Made by a program: the position numbers and the translations under genes. Shown in pieces: positions 24,841-33,809 of a stretch of 64,000 nt of DNA. Location of the stretch: positions 62,001 through 126,000 of the forward strand of contig NZ_JAPMLM010000057.1 of assembly GCF_026410195.1 (NCBI RefSeq). Reading direction: 5' to 3'. The stretch's first letter is position 1. The number at the start of each line of letters is the position of its first letter. Below the pieces are notes generated by a model. It searched no databases, was not told the origin of the DNA, and saw only the letters and a list, made by a program, of their open reading frames with translations. This DNA comes from Xanthomarina sp. F2636L (GTDB taxonomy: Bacteria > Bacteroidota > Bacteroidia > Flavobacteriales > Flavobacteriaceae).

Positions 24841-26139
24841 TTAAAAGCAGGTACCCCATGTTGGTTTATTACCATCCGTTAGTGCACTTCCGAAAGCAAA
24901 ATTAATAGGTTCTGTAGGAATATTTATAACACACCAGCTGGTTAGGTTTTGGTTAAAGTTGGTTGCATTGGAAAACATATAATCCATATTGGTGACACCA
25001 CTTACAATCCAGTTACTAATATTTCCGTTGAAAAGGGAAGCACCATTGAACATGTGTTTCATGTTTGTTACATTACTAACATTCCATGCGTTGAGATTTT
25101 GATTAAAGGAAGTGGCTCGGATAAACATCCCTTCCATATTTGTTACTTGACTCACATTCCAATTACCAATATTGCTGTTAAAGTTGTGGGCGTCATGAAA
25201 CATAGATTCCATATTTGTAACGCTGCCCACATTCCAATTGCTTATATTTACGTTAAAAGCGTATGCTGCCAGAAACATTCTATACATATCAGTTACGTTG
25301 CTCACGTCCCAGTTGCTTATATCGCTGTTAAAGGTTATGCTACTCAAAAACATCCTACTCATATCCGTTACGTTGCTCACATCCCAACTATTAAGGTCTC
25401 CGTTAAACACGTCAGTTAGCGCGAACATAAAGCTCATATCCATCACGCTGCTTACATCCCAGTTACTTATATTTCCGTTAAAAAGACTTGCATTCCGGAA
25501 CATATAGCTCATATTTGTTACACGGCTCACATCCCAATGGTTTAAGTCTTGGTTAAAGCTAGAAGCTTTATAAAACATCCGGTTCATAGTTGTTACAGCG
25601 CTTACATCCCAATGACTAATGTCTCCGTTAAAATTTGTTTGGTCCAAAAATAATTCAGACATATCTGTAATACCAGTTGTACAGGTGGTTTCGGCATTTT
25701 CAGGTGTAATTTGGTCGGCCGTACGTTTGGTGTAGGTTATACCATTTACAACACCGGAATCGCCCACGGCAGCATCTGGTGCTAGTATGGTTACGTCGTT
25801 TTCTGCTAGATAAAACAGGTCTCTTTCAAAGACTGCTGTTACGGTTTTAGATTCATTTACAGTCAGCTGCATCGGGTTTTCGGTTCCCGTTACATCGCCT
25901 TGCCATGCTTTAAATTGCCAGCCGTTAGCAGGAATGGCAGTGATATTTATTTGTTGATCTTTATCAAAGTTTCCACTTTGTGGGGAAACCGTTCCGCCCT
26001 CACTTGGGGAGGCATTTATAGCTACCTGATAGGTTATTTTTGCAGGAGTAACGTCATCGTCATTGCTACAACTGCAGAAAGCAGCGGCAATACATAATAA
26101 GATTACTAATGGTTTGAAGTTTATTTGTAAATTTTTCAT
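24841..26139 (-). CDS. Surface lipoprotein with InlB-type repeat and DUF285/BspA-like repeats
   Basis: The 432-residue protein has a lipoprotein signal (VILLCIAAAFCSC, lipobox Cys). An InlB_B/List-Bact repeat-like module follows (about 35-115: YQVAINASPSEGGTVSPQSG ending KTVTAVFE). Then come about nine near-perfect 25-residue DUF285 repeats of the form FNGNISNWDVSxVTDMSxMF (about 165-415), closed by a Cys-containing cap. The repeats form a solenoid related to BspA-type leucine-rich repeats and usually mediate binding at the cell surface. Repeat units are alike at the DNA level with a 75-bp period, so copy number may vary. It is a single gene facing the island end. Confidence 0.9.
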   Translation of the reverse strand: MKNLQINFKPLVILLCIAAAFCSCSNDDDVTPAKITYQVAINASPSEGGTVSPQSGNFDKDQQINITAIPANGWQFKAWQGDVTGTENPMQLTVNESKTVTAVFERDLFYLAENDVTILAPDAAVGDSGVVNGITYTKRTADQITPENAETTCTTGITDMSELFLDQTNFNGDISHWDVSAVTTMNRMFYKASSFNQDLNHWDVSRVTNMSYMFRNASLFNGNISNWDVSSVMDMSFMFALTDVFNGDLNSWDVSNVTDMSRMFLSSITFNSDISNWDVSNVTDMYRMFLAAYAFNVNISNWNVGSVTNMESMFHDAHNFNSNIGNWNVSQVTNMEGMFIRATSFNQNLNAWNVSNVTNMKHMFNGASLFNGNISNWIVSGVTNMDYMFSNATNFNQNLTSWCVINIPTEPINFAFGSALTDGNKPTWGTCF

Positions 26140-26486
26140 GTTTATTTTTTTATTAATTAATAATAGCTAATCTAAATTTTTGAGATACTAAGCTGTAGTT
26201 GATGTTTTTGTTTTCAAATTTTAAGTGTGATATTTAGTTAAAAATAGTGTTATAATTAATTTGTGTTAAAAAATGAAAAAGGTAAACATGTACTAATGAA
26301 AAAATAAAAGTCTAAAAAATGAGAGCATGAAAAAGAGTTCGTGGGTTCGTGATAAAATAAGACTAGAATTATTATAATTTGTTGGTGACTATTGTTGTTT
26401 TTATCAATAAAAAATCCGTCATACTAAAAAGCATGACGGATTCAATTAAATTCCAACTTTGTAAAAAAGCAAGCTATATTTTTGGC
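26140..26486. other. Intergenic region between DUF285 lipoprotein and M24 peptidase genes
   Basis: A/T-rich, no gene. Contains the 5' flank of the DUF285 gene and the M24 gene's terminator (26409-26442); nothing else is evident. Confidence 0.5.
26409..26442 (-). terminator. Terminator of the M24 peptidase gene
   Basis: AATCCGTCAT (26413-26422) and ATGACGGATT (26433-26442) form a perfect 10-bp stem. On the minus strand it is followed by a T run (A run at 26409-26414 on the plus strand), 45 bp after the gene's stop. Confidence 0.85.
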
Positions 26487-27695
26487 TTAGACTCCAAATG
26501 GATTTTCAATACTATGTGCTGGTTCTGTAAACCATTTTGGACCATTTTCTGTCATATAAATATGATCTTCTAAACGGATTCCGAATTCATTAGGGACCAC
26601 AATCATGGGTTCAATGCTAAAAGCCATTCCGGCTTGCAACTTTATGTCGTTTCCTCTTAGAATAAATGGATGCTCATGTATTTCAAGTCCAATACCATGA
26701 CCTGTTCTATGTGGTAATCCTGGTAAATCATAATCTGGTCCTAAGCCATCTTTTTCTAATTGTACTCGTACTTGATCATCTATATGCCCACACGGTTTTC
26801 CTAGTTGTGCAGCTTCAAAAGCAGCCAATTGCGCAGTTTTTTCATTTGCCCAAATTTTCTTTTCCTTATCTGTGGCGTCTCCATAAATATAAGTTCTGGT
26901 AATATCCGATAGATAACCATTGTATCTGGCACCAGTATCTACTAATACAATATCATTTTCTTTTAATGGATTTGGCGACTTGACTCCATGAGGAAAACTA
27001 GAATCTCGACCAAATAACACAATACAAAAGTACGAACCACTAGCTATTCCTAGTTTTTGATGCGCTTTATGAATAAAGTTTTCAACTTCACTGGTGGTAA
27101 TGCCTGGTTTTAAAATTCGTGCAACAGCTTGATGTACTTGCATGGTTAAGTCCATCGGGTATTGGATATGTGCAATTTCGGCTTCACTTTTAAGTATTCT
27201 GATGTCTCTAATTAATTCTTCAGCACTGCTAATTTTAAACTTTTTATGTTCCTGAAAGCGTGAAACCATTGTAAATGCTGTAGTATCATCAATAGCTAGT
27301 CTTGTACCTTCAGCTACAGCTTCTGATATTTTCTGTACAGGAGATTCATGTTCTGCCCATGGTATAAGCTCTCCCTTTATTCCTATAAAATCATTGAAAG
27401 TTCCTATTTCAAATTCAGGAACCACATATTTAAGACTTCCATCTGCAAAAAGAATTGCGCCAACTAAACGTTCAGATGGATTCCATTTTGTATTTGTAAA
27501 ATAGTATAAATTAGTGCCAGCATTAATATATAAGGCATCCAATCCTTTTGTTTTTAAAGCTGTACATGCTTTATCAAGTCTGTTTTGGAATTCTTTTTCA
27601 CTAATAGGAGCTGGTTTTGTTGTTGGCTCACTTAATTTTGAAAGTTCTTCTTCGGGTGTACTACCACCAATTCCGTATGATCTGTTACTATTCAT
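26487..27695 (-). CDS. M24-family metallopeptidase (Xaa-Pro aminopeptidase/creatinase-like)
   Basis: The 402-residue cytoplasmic protein has a creatinase N-terminal domain (about 35-165) and a pita-bread M24 domain. The metal ligands can be placed: Asp in VDTGARYNGYLSDITRTY (both Asp residues), His in PHRTGHGIGLEIHEHPF, Glu in SIEPMIVVPNEFG and Glu in GIRLEDHIY. It would remove N-terminal residues before proline or act as a related peptidase; substrate unknown. It has its own terminator and no operon partner (158 bp to the next gene upstream). Confidence 0.92.
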   Translation of the reverse strand: MNSNRSYGIGGSTPEEELSKLSEPTTKPAPISEKEFQNRLDKACTALKTKGLDALYINAGTNLYYFTNTKWNPSERLVGAILFADGSLKYVVPEFEIGTFNDFIGIKGELIPWAEHESPVQKISEAVAEGTRLAIDDTTAFTMVSRFQEHKKFKISSAEELIRDIRILKSEAEIAHIQYPMDLTMQVHQAVARILKPGITTSEVENFIHKAHQKLGIASGSYFCIVLFGRDSSFPHGVKSPNPLKENDIVLVDTGARYNGYLSDITRTYIYGDATDKEKKIWANEKTAQLAAFEAAQLGKPCGHIDDQVRVQLEKDGLGPDYDLPGLPHRTGHGIGLEIHEHPFILRGNDIKLQAGMAFSIEPMIVVPNEFGIRLEDHIYMTENGPKWFTEPAHSIENPFGV

Positions 27696-27852
27696 AATAT
27701 GTAAGTTTTTTAATTAATGCAATCACGTTTAGTATTAAGAGATTCTATCCCGTTTTTAATTTGTATAAACAACTAAATAGAATAGAAAATCTTTTAGACT
27801 TAATACAAGTAAAATGGCAAGTTCTTAAATTTTAGATTAAACACAATTGCAT

Positions 27853-28806
27853 TTAACGTTTCATTTCCGTTTTTAATATCTGATCTACTGCCAATCTATA
27901 TTTTATTGGATTAGTAGCTTTTTTTATGGCCTTATATGTTTTTTTAGGATTTGAAGTTGCTTGAGAAAAATACTCCCAAAATCCTAACATTTTCATTTTT
28001 ATAGGAGTTGGCCCAGATAAATATTCATCGTATTGTTGATAAATACTGTCATGAAATTCCGAAAAAATCTCCCATCGGTTTTCAGGATATTCTGTGCTGT
28101 TATTTTTAATCATATTGGGTAAAAATGGATCAGCAATCAGCCCTCGTCCAATCATAAAATGATCAATACCTGGAAATCGTTTTTCAATCTCTTTAAATGC
28201 AGTAACACTGGTAATATCCCCGTTATAGTATAATTTATGCTTGGTACTGCCTATACATTTTTCAAAAGCATCTAAATCTACAGGACCTTTATAAAGTTGT
28301 TTACCTATTCTAGCGTGAATTGCAATACTTTTAAGTGGATATTGATCTAAGATAGGAAAGGTTTCTAAAATTTCTTCAGCATTTTCATATCCCATTCTCA
28401 TTTTCATAGAAACCAAAATATCCGTTTCAGTATGAGCTTTATCTAAGACCTCGTTAATTCTATTTGGATTGCAAATTAACCCAGATCCCATACCAGATTT
28501 AGTAACCATAGGATACGGACAACCTAAATTCCAATTTAATTCTTTATAACCTAAACTTTGTACATATTTAGCAACATATAAAAACTCGTCTGCATGATTA
28601 GTAATAACTTGCGGAATAACCTCTAAAGTTGTGTTGTTCTCTGGAAGTAAGTCGTTCTGATAAGATTGTTTGATTTTCAATTTTCCATTGAGTCGAATAT
28701 ATGGAGCATAAAAAGTGTCTATGCCACCAAAGTAATGATGGAAAGCATTTCGAAATCTGAAATCTGTAAACCCTTGTAAAGGTGATGAAAGTAATGTGAG
28801 AGCCAT
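27853..28806 (-). CDS. tRNA-dihydrouridine synthase family protein
   Basis: The 317-residue TIM-barrel flavoprotein starts LLSSPLQGFTDFRFRNAFHH, as in Dus enzymes. It has NWNLGCPYPMVTKSGMGSGL, which includes the catalytic Cys loop (GCPYP), SMKMRMGYEN, IAIHARIGKQLYKGP and MIGRGLIADPFL for FMN/phosphate binding. It reduces uridine to dihydrouridine in tRNA D-loops using FMN and NADPH. It is closest to the DusC-like group common in Bacteroidota. A TATCTTTG box lies 17 nt upstream of the start. Confidence 0.93.
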   Translation of the reverse strand: MALTLLSSPLQGFTDFRFRNAFHHYFGGIDTFYAPYIRLNGKLKIKQSYQNDLLPENNTTLEVIPQVITNHADEFLYVAKYVQSLGYKELNWNLGCPYPMVTKSGMGSGLICNPNRINEVLDKAHTETDILVSMKMRMGYENAEEILETFPILDQYPLKSIAIHARIGKQLYKGPVDLDAFEKCIGSTKHKLYYNGDITSVTAFKEIEKRFPGIDHFMIGRGLIADPFLPNMIKNNSTEYPENRWEIFSEFHDSIYQQYDEYLSGPTPIKMKMLGFWEYFSQATSNPKKTYKAIKKATNPIKYRLAVDQILKTEMKR

Positions 28807-28823
28807 CTTATTGTTTAGGTGCG

Positions 28824-28831
28824 CAAAGATA
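28824..28831 (-). promoter_or_regulatory. Candidate -7 box of the Dus gene
   Basis: The minus strand reads TATCTTTG (TAnnTTTG consensus) 17 nt before the start at 28806. Confidence 0.4.
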
Positions 28832-29442
28832 GGATTTTTGCCTTTTATATTTGTTTAAAAATATTCAGTCGTATTTGAAAAATGATATCAATGAAATTAT
28901 ATTATAAGATGTCTTTGTCTCAGTTTCCAGTAATTAAACCGAAATCTTTAATTTGTAGATTATTTTAGAAAATATACCATCTAAAAATGTAGTTTAACGA
29001 AACTCTTGAAAGCTATATAATACAGGTTTAGAACCAATAGCGTCCTAAACAATTTTATAACAAACTCTCAATGGCTTCATTCAATTAGGTTTTCACGGTG
29101 TTTTTAACTTTTACGATTGTTTTTTACAAAGCCCATTTTTGGCTTCTCGAAAGTTTATCGTAAAATTTGAAGTGAAGGACTCGTAAAATTTTAGGCTGTT
29201 TGAGCCAGTCGAATTAATCCTCAGAGAACTATATTTAATGGCGAGTTCCTAAATTTAGAGGATTAGCAAAAAAATTAGATAAAGTTTCGTAAGCCTAGAT
29301 TTTCCTGCCCGACGATGTTATTCAGGCGGGTTTGGTTCGTTTTTTCATCAATGGAAAAAATGAACAAATTAAATATTAAAGGACAGGATTGTTTTAGAAC
29401 CTAAACTTCTGTTAAACAAAAACAATAGTTCTTGTATTTTTA

Positions 29443-29450
29443 TATATTTG
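29443..29450 (+). promoter_or_regulatory. Candidate -7 box of the copper cluster
   Basis: TATATTTG matches TAnnTTTG, 9 nt before the ATG at 29460. Same geometry as at 11056-11063 before the other HYC_CC_PP gene. Confidence 0.45.
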
Positions 29451-29459
29451 TAAATAGAT

Positions 29460-29873
29460 ATGAAGCAGATTTTCCATAAAATAGGGTCTTTATTGATGGC
29501 TTTTGTAGTGTTATTCTCTACAATGTCATTTACTTTAAATATGCACTATTGTGGAGATACTTTAGTAGAAACTGCCATCTTCCACAAAGCAAAAGGTTGT
29601 GGTATGGAAATGGAAAAACCCTCTACCGAAACATGTTCTATTACTAAGAAAAACTGTTGTGATGATAAACAATTGGCCATTGAAGGTCAAAATGAGTTAC
29701 AACTTCAAGTTGATAAAGTAACGTTTCAACAACAGGTATTTATTGCTTCATTTATTTATTCTTATATCAACCTTTTTGAAGGTTTAGATAAAAATGTATC
29801 TTCTTTTGAAGCATACAAACCACCACTCGTCGTCAAGGACATCTTCAAGATAGACGAGACCTATTTAATTTGA
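29460..29873 (+). CDS. HYC_CC_PP family protein (copper cluster)
   Basis: The 137-residue product has a signal peptide (IGSLLMAFVVLFSTMSFTL) and the three family motifs in order: MHYCGD (HYC), KNCCDDK (CC) and YKPPL (PP). The family is encoded next to heavy-metal RND pumps in Bacteroidota and has no proven biochemical role; the Cys and His residues suggest periplasmic metal contact. It is the first gene of the cluster reaching to 40588. The 5' arm of a possible leader stem overlaps its stop codon, as in its counterpart at 11073. Confidence 0.85.
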   Translation: MKQIFHKIGSLLMAFVVLFSTMSFTLNMHYCGDTLVETAIFHKAKGCGMEMEKPSTETCSITKKNCCDDKQLAIEGQNELQLQVDKVTFQQQVFIASFIYSYINLFEGLDKNVSSFEAYKPPLVVKDIFKIDETYLI

Positions 29874-29994
29874 TTTTTAGTAGTTGGTTATAATACAAAT
29901 TGTTTTGTGTTAGGACCTTTTTGTGTTTTGATGAAACTTTAAAATTTGTTTCTCAACACAAGGTATTTGATACTTTGTACTCACTACTAAAATC
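29872..29994 (+). promoter_or_regulatory. Structured leader between HYC_CC_PP and CusA-type gene (closing stem with three hairpins)
   Basis: GATTTTTAGTAGT (29872-29884) pairs with ACTACTAAAATC (29983-29994), 12 bp with one bulged T. Inside are a hairpin at 29893-29910 (ATACAAA/TTTTGTGT region, 7 bp), one at 29922-29960 (TGTGTT/AACACA plus GAAAC/GTTTC) and one at 29961-29975 (AGGTAT/ATACTT). The outer stem starts at the upstream stop codon and ends 8 nt before the RND ATG, the same plan as 11467-11575. Confidence 0.42.
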
Positions 29995-30002
29995 TTATTT
30001 CA

Positions 30003-33000
30003 ATGCTAAATAAAAGCATCAAATTTTTAATAGAAAATAAATTGGTAGCTGTTTTGCTACTCACGCTCTTTATAGGTTGGGGATTGGTAAATGCACCCTT
30101 TAATTGGGAGCAGTCCCGATGGCTATCGAGGTTACCTAGCAACCCTGTGGCTGTAGATGCCATTCCAGATATTGGCGAAAACCAACAAATAGTTTTTACC
30201 AGATGGGATGGTCGTTCTCCACAAGATATTGAAGACCAAATTACCTATCCGTTAACCACAACTTTGCTTGGTATTCCGGGAGTAAAAACCATTAGAAGTT
30301 CGTCTATGTTTGGGGTTTCAAGCATCTATATCATTTTTGAAGAGGATATAGAATTTTACTGGAGCAGGAGTCGGATTCTAGAAAAACTAAACTCATTACC
30401 CAATGGCTTATTGCCCGAAGATGTAAATCCAGCTTTAGGACCTGATGCCACCGGCTTGGGACAGATATTTTGGTACACCCTAGAAGGTCGTGATGAAAAC
30501 GGCCAGGTAACTGGTGGCTGGGATTTACATGAATTACGCAGCATTCAAGACTATTATGTAAAATATGCCTTGTCGTCGGCAAGTGGTGTTTCGGAAGTGG
30601 CTTCAATTGGCGGCTATGTTCAGGAATATCAAATAGATGTCAATCCAGAACTCATGCGCCAATACAATATTGGATTAAATCAAGTTGTAAAAGCGATTAA
30701 AGAAAGCAATAAAGACATTGGCGCTCAAACTTTAGAAATTAACAAAGCAGAATATTTAGTACGTGGTTTGGGCTATGTAAAGTCTATTTCTGATATTGAA
30801 AATGCCGTAGTGCATTCTGAGGATTTCACGTCTATTAAAATTAAAGATATTGCAAAAGTTGCCTTAGGACCTGCAGCACGAAGAGGAATATTAGATAAAG
30901 AAGGAGCCGAAGTTGTTGGTGGTGTTGTTGTAGCGCGTTATGCTGCCAACCCAATGGAAGTTATCAATAATGTAAAAGAAAAAATAAGTGAATTAAGCGC
31001 CGGATTACCTTCTAAAGTATTAAAAGATGGAAGAACATCACAGCTAACTGTAGTACCTTTTTATGATCGATCGGAACTCATTCAAGAAACATTAGCCACT
31101 TTAAATGAAGCCTTGACTTTAGAGGTTTTAATTACCATTTTGGTCATTATCATTATGGTATTTAATCTTCGGGCTTCTATTTTAATTTCCGGTTTATTGC
31201 CCGTTGCCGTATTAATGGTTTTTATTGCCATGAAAATCTTTGGTGTCGATGCTAATATTGTCGCATTATCTGGTATCGCTATTGCTATTGGAACAATGGT
31301 AGATGTTGGCGTTATTCTCTCTGAAAACATTATTAGACATTTGGATGAGGCAAGTGAAAAGGGAAAAGTGAATAGTGAAAAGTTAAAAGTTGAAAGTGAG
31401 TTTAGCGATGCAGATTCTGAAGATGAGATTCTTCACTCCGTTCAGAATGACAAACGTTCAATTAACCAAATTGTTTATAATGCGACGGCTGAAGTATCTG
31501 GTGCCATTGTAACGGCTGTGATGACAACCATTATTAGTTTCATTCCGGTGTTTACCATGATTGGCGCCGAAGGAAAACTATTTAGACCCTTAGCCTTTAC
31601 CAAAACCTTTGCTTTAATCGCGGCTCTTATTGTGGCTATATTTTTAATTCCACCGTTTGCAGCCTTTTTGTTTAGAAGAAAAAGTAATAAAAAAAGTTTT
31701 AAGTATCTTATAAATGCAGCTTTAATAATAGCAGGATTAATAGGGTTAATTTATGGCTATTGGTTGGGCTTAATTCTGATAGCTTTTGGAGTCACTGGCA
31801 TTTTAAAACTTCAAGAGAAAATGACTTCTAAGCAAGCAAATCTTCTAAATATCATAATTTCTGCAACAGCTATTGTATTTCTTTTAGCAGAATATTGGCG
31901 ACCATTAGGGGTTGACAAAAGTATTTTCTGGAACCTCATTTTTGTAGGTCTTATTTGCTTCAGTATATTAGGTGTGTTTTCCTTATTTATAAAGTTTTAT
32001 ACACGAATTTTAAAATGGTGTTTAGATAATAAATTATTGTTTTTATCAATACCAACCGCTATTGTAATTGCAGGGTTTTTCATTATGAAAAACACAGGCA
32101 AAGAATTTATGCCATCATTAAACGAAGGTTCATTTTTACTAATGCCAACGTCTTTACCTCATTCTGGTGTTGAAGAAAACAAACGCGTTTTACAGCAATT
32201 GGATATGGCAGTAGCCAGTATTCCAGAAATTGAAACCGTAGTTGGTAAAGCAGGAAGAACAGAGTCTGCTTTAGATCCCGCACCATTATCCATGTATGAG
32301 AACATCATTCAGTATAAACCAGAATATATGCTCAATGAAAATGGAGAACGACAACGATATAAAGTGAATGATGATGAGGAATTTGTACTAAAAAACGGCA
32401 TGTCATTGCGAGTGGAACAACGTGAAGCGTGGCAATCTCTAAATGCAAAGGAACAATTGATCCCAGACAACAATGGCGAGTTTTACCGCAACTGGCGACC
32501 AGAAATACAATCCCCAGACGATATTTGGAATGAAATTGTGCGCGTAACAAAATTGCCAGGTGTTACTTCTGCGCCCAAATTGCAACCTATTGAAACCCGA
32601 TTGGTCATGCTGCAAACAGGTATGCGTGCGCCAATGGGAATAAAGGTTAAAGGGCAGGATTTAAAACAAATAGAAGCCTTTGGGGTCCAATTAGAAGACA
32701 TACTAAAACATGCCGAAGGTGTTAAACAGGAGGCTGTTTTTGCCGACCGTATTGTTGGAAAACCGTATTTATTAATTGATATCGATAGAGAGAAACTTGC
32801 TAGGTATGGCATCACGATTGAAGAGGTCCAAAGTGTTTTAAAGGTTGCTATTGGTGGTATGGTACTCACACAAACCGTTGAAGGCAGAGAACGTTATGGC
32901 GTTCGCGTCCGATATCCAAGAGAATTAAGAGCAAATCCAACAGACTTACAACAGATTTATGTGCCAGTTGAAAAAGGCAGTCCGGTTCCATTAAGCGAAT

Positions 33001-33809
33001 TGGCTAGTATTAAATACGAACAAGGGCCACAGGTTATTAAGAGTGAAGACACTTTTTTAGTGGGTTATGTCCTGTTTGATAAATTAGATGACTTTGCAGA
33101 AGTCACTGTAGTCGAAAATGCACAAGCTTTAATTAAAGAAAAAATTGATAGTGGCGAATTAGTAGTTCCAAAGGGCATCTCTTACCAATTCACAGGAACT
33201 TATGAAAACCAGATAAGAGCTGAAAAAACCTTATCAATTGTGGTGCCTTTGGCTTTAGCAATTATATTCTTGATTCTATATTTTCAATTCCGATCGGTTA
33301 CAACGTCTTTAATGGTGTTTACAGGAATTGCCGTTGCTTTTGCAGGTGGATTTTTAATGATTTGGCTGTATGGCCAGGACTGGTTTTTAAACATCAACTT
33401 TTTTGGTGAAAATATGCGAGATCTGTTTCAAATGCATCCAATTAATTTAAGTGTGGCCGTTTGGGTTGGGTTTATTGCGCTCTTCGGAATTGCAACAGAT
33501 GATGGTGTGGTTATGGCAACCTATTTAACGCAAACTTTCGATAGAAATACCCCAGAAACCCAAAAAGAAATTAGAGCATCCATAATTGAAGCAGGAGAAA
33601 AACGTATTCGTCCTTGTTTGATGACAACTGCTACAACCATTTTAGCCTTATTACCAGTGTTAACATCCACAGGTCGAGGAAGCGATATCATGATTCCTAT
33701 GGCAATCCCAAGTTTTGGAGGGATGCTCATTGCGCTAATTACCTTATTTGTAGTGCCAGTATTGTATAGCTGGAAAGCTGAATTTCAACTTAAAAGAACG
33801 ATGAAATGA
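30003..33809 (+). CDS. CusA-family copper/silver RND efflux permease
   Basis: The 1268-residue HME-RND pump is longer than CusA (about 1050) but has its landmarks: DAIPDIGENQQIVFTRWDGR, the proton-relay segment ALSGIAIAIGTMVDVGVILSE, the periplasmic porter domains and LFGIATDDGVVMATYL. Extra length comes from an extended TM/loop region after TM6 (about 555-680) and from a lysine/glutamate-rich insertion (about 450-486) whose DNA resembles dispersed intergenic repeats. The N-terminal phrase EQSRWLSRLPS also looks repeat-derived. It would export Cu(I)/Ag(I) from the periplasm with the downstream adaptor and TolC-type protein. It overlaps the next gene by 4 bp. Confidence 0.92.
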   Translation: MLNKSIKFLIENKLVAVLLLTLFIGWGLVNAPFNWEQSRWLSRLPSNPVAVDAIPDIGENQQIVFTRWDGRSPQDIEDQITYPLTTTLLGIPGVKTIRSSSMFGVSSIYIIFEEDIEFYWSRSRILEKLNSLPNGLLPEDVNPALGPDATGLGQIFWYTLEGRDENGQVTGGWDLHELRSIQDYYVKYALSSASGVSEVASIGGYVQEYQIDVNPELMRQYNIGLNQVVKAIKESNKDIGAQTLEINKAEYLVRGLGYVKSISDIENAVVHSEDFTSIKIKDIAKVALGPAARRGILDKEGAEVVGGVVVARYAANPMEVINNVKEKISELSAGLPSKVLKDGRTSQLTVVPFYDRSELIQETLATLNEALTLEVLITILVIIIMVFNLRASILISGLLPVAVLMVFIAMKIFGVDANIVALSGIAIAIGTMVDVGVILSENIIRHLDEASEKGKVNSEKLKVESEFSDADSEDEILHSVQNDKRSINQIVYNATAEVSGAIVTAVMTTIISFIPVFTMIGAEGKLFRPLAFTKTFALIAALIVAIFLIPPFAAFLFRRKSNKKSFKYLINAALIIAGLIGLIYGYWLGLILIAFGVTGILKLQEKMTSKQANLLNIIISATAIVFLLAEYWRPLGVDKSIFWNLIFVGLICFSILGVFSLFIKFYTRILKWCLDNKLLFLSIPTAIVIAGFFIMKNTGKEFMPSLNEGSFLLMPTSLPHSGVEENKRVLQQLDMAVASIPEIETVVGKAGRTESALDPAPLSMYENIIQYKPEYMLNENGERQRYKVNDDEEFVLKNGMSLRVEQREAWQSLNAKEQLIPDNNGEFYRNWRPEIQSPDDIWNEIVRVTKLPGVTSAPKLQPIETRLVMLQTGMRAPMGIKVKGQDLKQIEAFGVQLEDILKHAEGVKQEAVFADRIVGKPYLLIDIDREKLARYGITIEEVQSVLKVAIGGMVLTQTVEGRERYGVRVRYPRELRANPTDLQQIYVPVEKGSPVPLSELASIKYEQGPQVIKSEDTFLVGYVLFDKLDDFAEVTVVENAQALIKEKIDSGELVVPKGISYQFTGTYENQIRAEKTLSIVVPLALAIIFLILYFQFRSVTTSLMVFTGIAVAFAGGFLMIWLYGQDWFLNINFFGENMRDLFQMHPINLSVAVWVGFIALFGIATDDGVVMATYLTQTFDRNTPETQKEIRASIIEAGEKRIRPCLMTTATTILALLPVLTSTGRGSDIMIPMAIPSFGGMLIALITLFVVPVLYSWKAEFQLKRTMK
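31352..31459 (+). repeat. In-frame repeat-derived insertion inside the CusA-type gene
   Basis: This segment comprises a GTGAAAAG/AAGTTAAAAG-type purine repeat (about 31352-31400) followed by a 28-bp phrase at 31425-31452 (GAGATTCTTCACTCCG through CAGAATGACA). That phrase resembles a widely dispersed intergenic repeat. It is in frame and sits in a cytoplasmic loop of the pump. Identification as a dispersed repeat is from memory. Confidence 0.5.

Larger units (their letters stand above)
28807..29459. other. 653-bp intergenic region before the copper cluster
   Basis: No supported gene. It contains the Dus promoter box, a near-perfect hairpin GTTCGTTTTTT/AAAAAATGAAC (29335-29345/29355-29365) resembling a dispersed Flavobacteriaceae palindrome, and the -7 box of the next gene. 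Short frames here are interrupted and show no family signature; a decayed gene cannot be excluded. Confidence 0.5.

Noticed and set aside
24949-25419. Long plus-strand frame opposite the DUF285 gene
   Set aside because: Antisense shadow of the repeats; the minus strand has a lipobox, InlB-like domain and DUF285 repeats.
25080-25650. Regular repeats on both strands that could suggest a CRISPR array
   Set aside because: Period is 75 bp, the repeats are inside a continuous coding frame with DUF285 motifs, and there are no unique spacers.
28980-29340. Possible decayed gene between Dus and the copper cluster
   Set aside because: Frames are short and broken and no protein family could be recognised, so it is not listed as a pseudogene.
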